64,000 bases of DNA from Russula earlei (lineage: Eukaryota; Basidiomycota; Agaricomycetes; Russulales; Russulaceae): contig JAGFNK010000060.1 in the NCBI GenBank assembly GCA_025769875.1, positions 101,118-165,117 on the forward strand, given 5' to 3'. Within the stretch, counting starts at the first letter, position 1. Each line of letters begins with the position of its first letter. The position numbers and the translations under genes were made by a program. The notes below the pieces were generated by a model, which did no database searches, had not been told where the DNA came from, and saw only the letters and a program-made list of their open reading frames with translations. Positions 56,730 through 64,000 of the stretch are shown here, piece after piece.

Positions 56730-57700
56730 AATGTAATATTGATCCGGATGGTCATTTTATACATGGGTGCATCCTCCCCTCCTTTCATCACGAGTGCCGG
56801 AATGAGGCTAGGGGGCGCAATCCGATGAATATGTACTAGGCCAATTGAAGAAGAAACACAAATACCCCTGCGAGTTCCTACAAGGTCTCTCCTTTCGGCT
56901 AAGCTTGCTCCGTTTGCCGGTGTGGAAGTGGAGTGGAATGACACTGTCTGTCACCTCACCTCACTTCACATTCCGAACTCCGAGGTAGGATTGCGCACCG
57001 CGTACGGGTGTACGGGACCCGTACCCGTCCCGTTTAGACTCGTCAAATATACGGCCGTACCCATAATATGGTACGGTGCGCAGCCCCTACTCCGAGAGTC
57101 CGAGGTGCCCAACTGTAAAGGTTAAGCTGTGCTGGCCTAACAGTGACCCAACTGGTTATGGTCCCCGCGACGCAAACTACGGCCAAGCCTCCACGATGCC
57201 CGCCAATGCAGCAGGTACCCATTAGTCAGTCAGCTAAAGTAAGCTACCTATAAATCAGTCAGAATGTGTAGGCATACAAACAATAAAGTTGAAATTTCTT
57301 TCAACCTGAGGGTGAAAGTGCTGTCTAATCGAGTCCACACTTCTTTTTTTTGTGTCAAAAGACCCCCATTTGATGATTTCCTTTTTTTTTTTTTTGAAAA
57401 GCATTTATTCTCAGAACTGATAATCTAAGTAGTAATTACTAAGATAAGTGGGAACTAAGGATAAGTGCTGGGTAGCAGGAAATTTGTCATTAGCCCTACC
57501 CAGCATGCTGAAGCCAGGCTGCTTGGGTGTGGTTGTGAGGGGAAATGCAGTTTATGCACATCCCTGGTGTTGGGATAGTGTGGGACTCAGGGGAAGCTTC
57601 TAACCTAGGGTCAGTGGCGGCCTCATACCCACTTAAACCTCATGTCTTTCCATCCAGTCTTTCAGGAGTTCCTGGCTTTGCCTCAGGATGTCCTCCCAGG
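56730..57700. other. Upstream flank of the PLP enzyme, then repeat edge
   Basis: Probable promoter of the PLP gene. A small cluster of ggtacggg/cgtacccgt words lies at 57002-57075. Beyond 57230 the sequence is AT-rich with T runs and no gene. Confidence 0.4.
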
Positions 57701-57940
57701 TGTTACCAAGTGGTTTGGGGTCTGGAAGATGCCAGAACGCCTAAACTATGGACTGCATCATTTGCATCATGCGTGTGTCAGATCTTGACCATTTATGTCC
57801 ATTGATATCATGTTTGGAATTGTTACCGAGTGGTTTGGGGTCCGGAAGATGCCGGAACACCTGAACTATGGACTGCACTGTTTCCATTATGCGTGCGTCA
57901 GATCTTGATCGTTTATGTTCGTTGACATCACATTCGGAAT
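57701..57940. repeat. Two tandem copies of a 120 bp unit
   Basis: Units start tgttaccaagtggtttgggg and tgttaccgagtggtttgggg and end tttggaat and ttcggaat, exactly 120 bp apart. Most differences are CG in the second copy against TG or CA in the first. Confidence 0.9.
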
Positions 57941-58408
57941 GCGTTGATCGTATCTTTCAGAAGATGTACTGAAGAAGCAATGAGTAGCATTGCTTCTGTC
58001 CCAGATGTTCCTGTACCGCCACATACGTCAATTCCTTGATTGGGGAAGCACTTAATGCTTCCAGCACCGAGATTGTTTACATAGAAGCAACCTCGCTTCT
58101 ATGAGCCGCCTTTTGCTTCTATAGCACCAACCAGTACTACAGTAGCATGAACCTTATCCCTGTAGGGCTATATAAAGCCTCCAGTAGAAACAGTTGAGCC
58201 TTAAGCTCAACTTAGTTTGCCAATCCCAAACAGTTGACTCCTACCCCGTCTGCAGAGCCCCTCTCATCTTGTTGTCATATTCTAGAAGGATCTAACACTC
58301 CTTCCCCTCCACGAGTATTGCTTGCTTGACTCAAGCATATCTGCATTGGTAGGATGCGTTTATAGATGCGACCATTGATCTTATTTAAGGCACTTTGGAG
58401 CCTTAACA
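57940..58408 (+). mobile_element. LTR-like repeat, family B, copy 1
   Basis: About 469 bp from TGCGTTGATCGTATC to GGAGCCTTAACA, with TATA-like ctatataaagcctcc near 58170, hence LTR-like. It is followed after GGAA by copy 2 head to tail. Both copies are preceded by GGAA; exact ends are uncertain. Confidence 0.65.
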
Positions 58409-58499
58409 GGAATGCGTTGATCATATCTTTCTGAAGATGTACTGAAGAAGCAATGAGTAGCATTGCTTCTGTCCCAGATAATCCTGTACTGCCACATAT

Positions 58500-58884
58500 T
58501 GTTGAACCAGAACCAGAACGGATCAAAGAAGGTGAAGACCTTCATACAAGGTTCAAGATCCGCTCATAGATGTTACGTGTTAGACAGAACTTTAGTATAT
58601 GCGCTTATGGCAATAGGGTTACGCATACTACGCTATCTATTACAAGATGCAGCCTTATGCTGCGTCTAGAATGTTTCCACATCACGCGTCACTTAATGCG
58701 CGATATAGTGGACACCTGTAGTCACCTCTTTTGGACTTAGGAACAGCCCTGGGTCATAGAGGTATAAATACCATACACGTAGACGAGTATACACATCGCT
58801 CTACACCCCAATATCACTTGAGCATTAGCACAACCTCTAAGGTGGGTTGCTTGGCCTGTTAGCTGCGCTCTATGCTGCGCAACA
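58500..58884 (+). mobile_element. Solo LTR of the Copia-2 family
   Basis: 385 bp, TGTTGAACCAGAACC to CTGCGCAACA, with perfect target duplication CATAT (58495-58499, 58885-58889). Near-identical to the Copia-2 LTRs. Confidence 0.93.
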
Positions 58885-59006
58885 CATATGTCGCTTCCCT
58901 GATTGAGAAAGTACTTATGACACTGAGATTGCTACTAGGGAAGCACTTAATGCTTCCAGCACCAAGATCGTTTACACAGAAGCAATTATTGCTTCTATGA
59001 GCCACC

Positions 59007-59969
59007 TGTTCAAGACTCACTGTTGAACAATCCAGTTCAAGAGCAAGGGATGAGCTCAAAGACAAGTCAATAGATGTCTAGGACGGCGTGGGCAAGGAGA
59101 AGGGTCCAAAGTAGTACCAAGTACCAGAGAGGTACAGTTACTGGTAAAGATGAGCAGCTACACAAGGATGAGGCCAGAATGACACAAGGGGATGGCCCTA
59201 AAGGAGTATCCCAGGGATAGAGAGTGCCATAAACAAATGGACAGTCTGAAGACTGTCCACTACTTTATTGAGCGCTTATATACTACAAGAGGATTGCTAA
59301 ATAGGGAACAAGTCTTAACCTTGTTATCAAGCACAATAGACAGATGAGTAAGAAGTCAGAGTGTGCTTACTGAGCATGCTCAGTCATGCTCAGTAAGCCG
59401 CTGAGTAAGAAGGCTCATCCTGATGAGTAAGAGCCTTTTCTGTCCACATGTTTACTTCTTTAGTACACATGCAAAGCACCTGATTCATTTCTGTCAGTTT
59501 AGTTTAGGGCTGGTCATTTGAGGACTTGTAGTTTGGTGTAAGGAATAGAGTTGTTTATAAGGCCCCTTATATAGTTCTATTAGGGTCCTTAGAGTCGACC
59601 CTAATACTTATATTAAGGTCCTTAGTATTGTTTCATAGTTCGTTCTAAGGTTATTAGAGTTAGTCTAATAACACATTGTAGGGCCGTTAGTGTCTTGTTA
59701 GTGCCTCTTGCAGAGCACTTAGAGTCATCCTTAAGGGTCCTTAAAGAAGCTATAATACTGTCCTTTATTGTTAAAAGGGTTGCCACTAAGTGGGGCTTGC
59801 TGTATGTCGATTGTGTCGAGAATTGCTTGTGCAACAATGCGCATGCGATATTGTGGACACCTCTACTCACCTCTTTTGTCCATGTGAACAGGGTGCCACC
59901 ATAGAGGCTGGGTTTCCTCTAATAAGGAAGGGTCCTTCAAGGGCCCTCTCCGGGAACTGGTTCATGACA
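59007..59969 (+). mobile_element. Solo LTR, family D, younger copy
   Basis: 963 bp, TGTTCAAGACTCACTG to GGTTCATGACA, with perfect target duplication CCACC (59002-59006, 59970-59974). Retains CG dinucleotides that are lost in the old copy at 43353-53197. Confidence 0.88.
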
Positions 59970-60121
59970 CCACCTTTGCTTCTATAGCACCGACCAGTAC
60001 TACAGTAGCACAAACCTTATCCCTGAGGGCTATATAAAGCCCCCAGTTCATAGCAGTTGAGCCTTAAGCTCAACTTAGTTTGCCAATCCCAAACAGTTGA
60101 CTCCTACCCTGTCTGCAGAGC

Positions 60122-60645
60122 TGTTAGGGTTCGACTTGCATCCCTGACTGTTTGTTTACCTATGCTTGCTTACTCATTCCTGCTTACTGTTGCTTACTGA
60201 TTCGCTGACTGATAAGGATGACTGATGCTTAGTGTGGATGACTGATGCTTAGTGATTGCTTATTGGATTGATGACAGATACTAGGAGAGAATGACTCACA
60301 TGTGAGTCATTTCTGATGCTTTCAAATTGCGGTCTTTATTTTTGGATACTACTGGGTCTCAGCTATGTGCTCTCCAAGTTTCGTATGAATCGGATCAGCC
60401 ATTCCCAAGATACAGTATAAATACTCAGGTGTATCAGGAGTTGAGCCTTATGCTCAACTTACGTTCTCAAAAGAACTTCTTCTTTTACTCTCTAAACCAA
60501 GTCACTACTCTAAGTGAAAGAGGCCCTTCTCATCTCTTACATTCACTCTTCCTGAGATAATATCAAAGGATTTGAAGTCTAGTGCTTGAACTATATCAAG
60601 CAACTCTTTCACTAGAGATAGTATTAAGATCGTTAGATCTTAACA
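60122..60645 (+). mobile_element. Solo LTR, family A, copy c
   Basis: 524 bp, TGTTAGGGTTCGACTTG to GTTAGATCTTAACA, with perfect target duplication AGAGC (60117-60121, 60646-60650). TATA-like gtataaatactc near 60416. Confidence 0.92.
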
Positions 60646-60800
60646 AGAGCCCCTCTCATCTTGTTGTCATACTCCAGAAGGATCTAACACTCCTTCCCCT
60701 CCATGAGTATTGCTTGCTTGACTCAAGCATATCTGCATTGGTAGGACATGTTCATAGACGTGACCATTGATCTTATTTAAGGCACTTTGGAGCCTTAACA

Positions 60801-62754
60801 TGGGTCCTCTGCATGCTGGCCCAGAATGTACCAAGGGAGCAGCTCTGATGATGCTGTTCTGTTGTGATCCCCACATCTGTGGTGAACTTGGAGCAGCAGT
60901 GGCAGGAACAGAAGCCACTCCCCCATATTCAGCTGGAACATCTGTGGATCCATCCTCTCGCATAACATGCCTTGGAGTCATTTGAGGGCATACCCATGGA
61001 TGCAGACATCCATTTCAACACTGCCTTTGTTACCAGCAGTGGCACTCTGGCAGGTGGTGACTGCAACATGGAGACATTTGGTTTGTTCAAGGGTGGTGGA
61101 GAAACAAAGGGCAACTTTGCACCTAGCCAAACAGATATGATTGCTTTGTGTAGATAAGTGGCATGAATGAAAAGTTTATTTTACACACTGCAATGTAGGA
61201 GTGTGTTACAGTGATGGACAAGAGGATGAGGATGAGGATGAGGATGAGGATGAGGATGAGGATGAGGATGAGGACATTCTGCATGACATCTCTCCAAAAA
61301 CAAAGAAATGAGAAAACATCAAATGAGTATTGTAAGGTGAGTTGCAAGCTTGGGCATGGACCCAGCCGATCTGGCAAATGCTGACCAAGCATCACACACA
61401 CTTGCCACGAGAGTCAAGTCAAGGTCAACAGTTGAACCATAGGCATGTGGCCCATCTTTTTCTCCCTCCATCACACCACACACACAAACACCTCTATACC
61501 CTCCGTTGTCGGCCTCAACACACCTACCCTCCCCACCGCCTCCAGAGCCGCTACTGCTCAGACCCAATCACATGCACACCCGCTGCTGCCTCACCAGGCA
61601 AAAAGCCCACAATGCCTTAGACCTGGCTGACCACCCCCACATGGCACCTTTGCCTCGCTGACTAGTGCCTGCCTGTCACCACCAGTAACACCCATATACT
61701 CTTTTTCAGTATTTACCTGCTCTCTCAGACCTGAACTCACCATACTTACTCCCTCCAAGACTCTCTCTACCATTCTTTCAAGCTTAGTTTCATTACACAT
61801 GTCATCTCAACACCGCGATTTCCAAAAAGCACATTCACTCATACCTGACTCCCACATATGTACTATATCTCATTATGAATCATTTTGACCCCCTTTCACC
61901 TTAGGATCGCGTGATGATGCCTCGCATCCAACAATTCATAGAAAACTGAACGTTTCAGAATACCTTACCCCTGCCTTTAGCACAACTGCCTCAGGCTATG
62001 CTCAATCCAGTATTATACTGTCTTGCTCTGCCCCTAGCCATTCATGTATTTAAACCACCTTCGTCTTGAGGACAGGGGCAGCCATAATTACCAGGTGAAT
62101 CTGCTGAAGAGCAATATAGCTCATCCCCTCCTTATTTTGCATGACTTCTCTCTTGCATCCCTTTCTCATCTTCTCATCTATCTGATTGCCTGGCATGCAC
62201 TGTCGCTTCTCGATAGGACAATTTTCATCTCTCAGAACCAGGAACTCGTCTCTCCCTTCAATGTCCCAAGCATCATTCATCCTCCACCCCAACCTTAGTC
62301 TGATCAACTGCTGCCATTGCACTCTCGGCCTTGCCAACCCTGCCATCCCCATTTGTTGCCTTATAGTGTCAATCCCGACCTCGCCAACTTTGTTGTCCCC
62401 ACCCACTGTCTCAGTCAACCTTGGCTGCTAACATCTTGGACGTGCTTGCTGCCACCACCCCTCCCATCGTACCAGCTGCCACTGCCGCTAGCCCGCCAAC
62501 TATGAGACTAACGTGGTCCTCAACCCCAGTCTCATACCCTGTCACCCCAGGACCTCAGTTCCACCTATTGCTGTTCAATGCCTCAGGCCTTGTCCTGCCA
62601 ACCACCACCATCGCAAAACCCACTTCACCCTCTGTCCTAGGCCCAATGCCACTAACCATCACAGCTGCACCATTGTTCTTGTCCACTATATCTATCTTCA
62701 TCTCATCCATCCATCTGGGATTGACCTTATTGTCGTTTTCATGTGACCTTGCAC
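60801..62754. other. Repeat-edge sequence without a supported gene
   Basis: Frames of 60-135 codons occur (for example from ATG at 60972 and 62421) but are short, low in complexity or lack recognised features. From about 61380 the plus strand is C/A-rich (repeated ccaccccc and catcc), giving spurious Pro/Thr/His frames. Confidence 0.4.
61222..61274. repeat. (GAGGAT)n microsatellite
   Basis: Nearly nine perfect GAGGAT units over 53 bp. The antisense poly-Ile/Leu or poly-Ser readings are artefacts of the repeat. Confidence 0.95.
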
Positions 62755-63365
62755 TTGCCATTTTTGGATGTCATTTCAAGTGCAAAAATAAAACTGCTAT
62801 ATCTCAACAGTTTCTCAACAGATTGCCTTGAAACTTTGACAGTAGAACCTTATATGTTGTATCTAGGTGCAGCTAAAATATGGGAGCCTAATATTTAGTT
62901 CTTGAAATGTCAATTTTCGGGTGGTGACATGAGTGCAAAACTTTGAACTGCCATATCTCAACTGTTTCTGAACCAATTGACTTGAAACTTCAACAGTGGG
63001 ATCCCATGTACTGTATCTAGGTGCAGCCCAAGAGTTGGGGTCTGATTCTTAGGTTTTGAAGTTTTGGTTTTTGGGTGTGATCTGAGTTCGAAATTTCGAT
63101 CTGCCATATCTCAACCATTTCTCAATAGATTGCCTTGAAACATGGACAGTGGGACCTTATATACTGTATCTAGGTGCAGCGAAAATATGGGAGCCTAATA
63201 TTCAGTTTTTGAAGTTTCAATTTTTGGGTGCCAAGCTGTGTGTGAAATTTTGTACTGCCATGTCTCAACCATTTCTCAATGGATTGTCTTGAAACTTGGA
63301 CAGTGGAACCTCATGCACTGTAGCTAGATGTTTCACTCATTGGATGTTCACATTTTGGGGTGCCA
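62755..63365. repeat. Four tandem copies of a ~153 bp unit
   Basis: The word ctgccatatctcaaccattt starts at about 62795, 62948, 63100 and 63254 (spacings 153, 152, 154), followed in each unit by attgccttgaaact, gacagtgg and tgtatctaggtgcagc. Copies differ by roughly 10-20%. No coding frame crosses the array. Confidence 0.88.
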
Positions 63366-64000
63366 ACCCCAAGCATGATAATATTACATTATCCCTACAG
63401 CTGAATCCATCCATGATATGATATGACTATTACAACTGAACCGCGTGAGAAGGGCACACTTAAGTTCATGGGGCTGGACAAGGACTGAGGGAAGAGTGAA
63501 AGAGACAAAATTGAAATGATGACGCAAGGCATGTGTCGAGGCAGCAATAGGCATTGGCACAGGTACATGTGCGTGTAGCTTCTTCAGTGAGTCTTTGGCC
63601 TCGTCCGCACGTGGTCTCATCATCGCAAAGGGGGGTGTGCATGTTCTGAGGTGTTGCCATGCGTTGGAATGCGGGCACAGTGTGGGGAAGCAGGAGGGAG
63701 GAGTGTGCTTGCATCGTGTGTCAAATGTGTTGTTGCAACATGGTGTTGCCAGGCATCGGCCGTGTTGCTGATATTGCTGCTGCTGCTGTTGTTGTTGTCA
63801 TTGATCCTGGTGCTGCTGTCATGGCAGAGGCTGAGGCGTGGTCATTTGAGGCAATGGGGTGGTGAGAGGCAAGGGCGTAGGCGATGGCGTTATGGAAAGG
63901 CGTGAGCATCTGAGGGGGTGACTTCCATGTTGCTCATGCTGTCATCTTGTGGGCGTGGCGATGAGGTCTTCACCACTGCAGGTGATGGCAGCGCTCTGGG
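63366..64000. other. Right edge, no gene seen
   Basis: Contains gctgctgctgttgttgttgtc near 63776-63799 and otherwise nothing recognised; frames here are short and triplet-repeat driven. Confidence 0.4.

Larger units (their letters stand above)
58413..60800 (+). mobile_element. LTR-like repeat, family B, copy 2, split by three solo LTRs
   Basis: Pieces 58413-58499, 58885-59006, 59970-60121 and 60646-60800 read through as one copy of the family-B repeat (for example gaagcaatgagtagcattgc, gcttctatagcaccgaccag, tttgccaatcccaaacagtt). Each interruption is a full solo LTR with its own target duplication. Confidence 0.75.

Noticed and set aside
57940..60800. A complete retrotransposon with family-B repeats as its two LTRs
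   Set aside because: The two copies are head to tail with only 4 bp between them and no internal coding region; the sequence between them is other elements inserted within copy 2.
61206..61401. Poly-Ser and poly-Ile/Leu frames
   Set aside because: Produced by the GAGGAT microsatellite.
62755..63365. CRISPR-like array
   Set aside because: The ~153 bp units are contiguous with no unique spacers; it is an ordinary tandem repeat in a eukaryote.

Overview
The window looks like a chromosome segment from a filamentous basidiomycete, probably an agaricomycete mushroom or polypore relative. The evidence is the gene style (dense genes with many 48-75 nt GT-AG introns), a single-exon F-box/LRR-type gene, a secreted CBM19-like gene, an Ecl1-type short zinc protein and a fungal G-gamma subunit with a CAAX end. 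All names rest on reading translations by eye; no database search was run.

Bases 1-32,300 are a conserved gene arm. In order: S-adenosylmethionine synthetase (cut by the left edge), a myotubularin lipid phosphatase, an F-box protein, the GARP tethering subunit VPS54, a metaxin/SAM-type mitochondrial outer-membrane protein in a very tight divergent pair with VPS54, an unrecognised stretch, a secreted CBM19-like gene plus a decayed tandem duplicate that still has its TATA box, an Ecl1-like zinc protein, a gene-poor 4.4 kb tract, a TLC-domain membrane protein, another gene-poor tract, a GPI-type cupredoxin, a mitochondrial thioredoxin with an unusual CGHC active site, and the heterotrimeric G-protein gamma subunit.

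Bases 33,000-64,000 are a transposon graveyard with one host gene in it, a molybdenum-cofactor-sulfurase-like PLP enzyme at 54,667-56,729. The graveyard can be unpicked layer by layer because most insertions keep their target-site duplications (TSDs). It holds a 1,573 bp MULE-like element with 9 bp TSDs and ~180 bp terminal inverted repeats carrying a small spliced ORF; two Copia elements (a minus-strand, CpG-decayed Copia-1 and a plus-strand, younger Copia-2); and five families of solo or solo-like LTRs, called A to E here, inserted in one another up to four levels deep.

Two processes shaped the right half. Repeated insertion of LTR elements followed by LTR-LTR recombination left mostly solo LTRs. 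CpG-directed C-to-T decay is visible in LTR pair differences, in TGA stops replacing CGA codons, and in kilobase tracts almost without CG. The most interesting observations are the datable insertion stack, the CpG decay signature, a half-tRNA-type primer site in Copia-2, the MULE with a spliced ORF, and a compensated double frameshift in the PLP enzyme.
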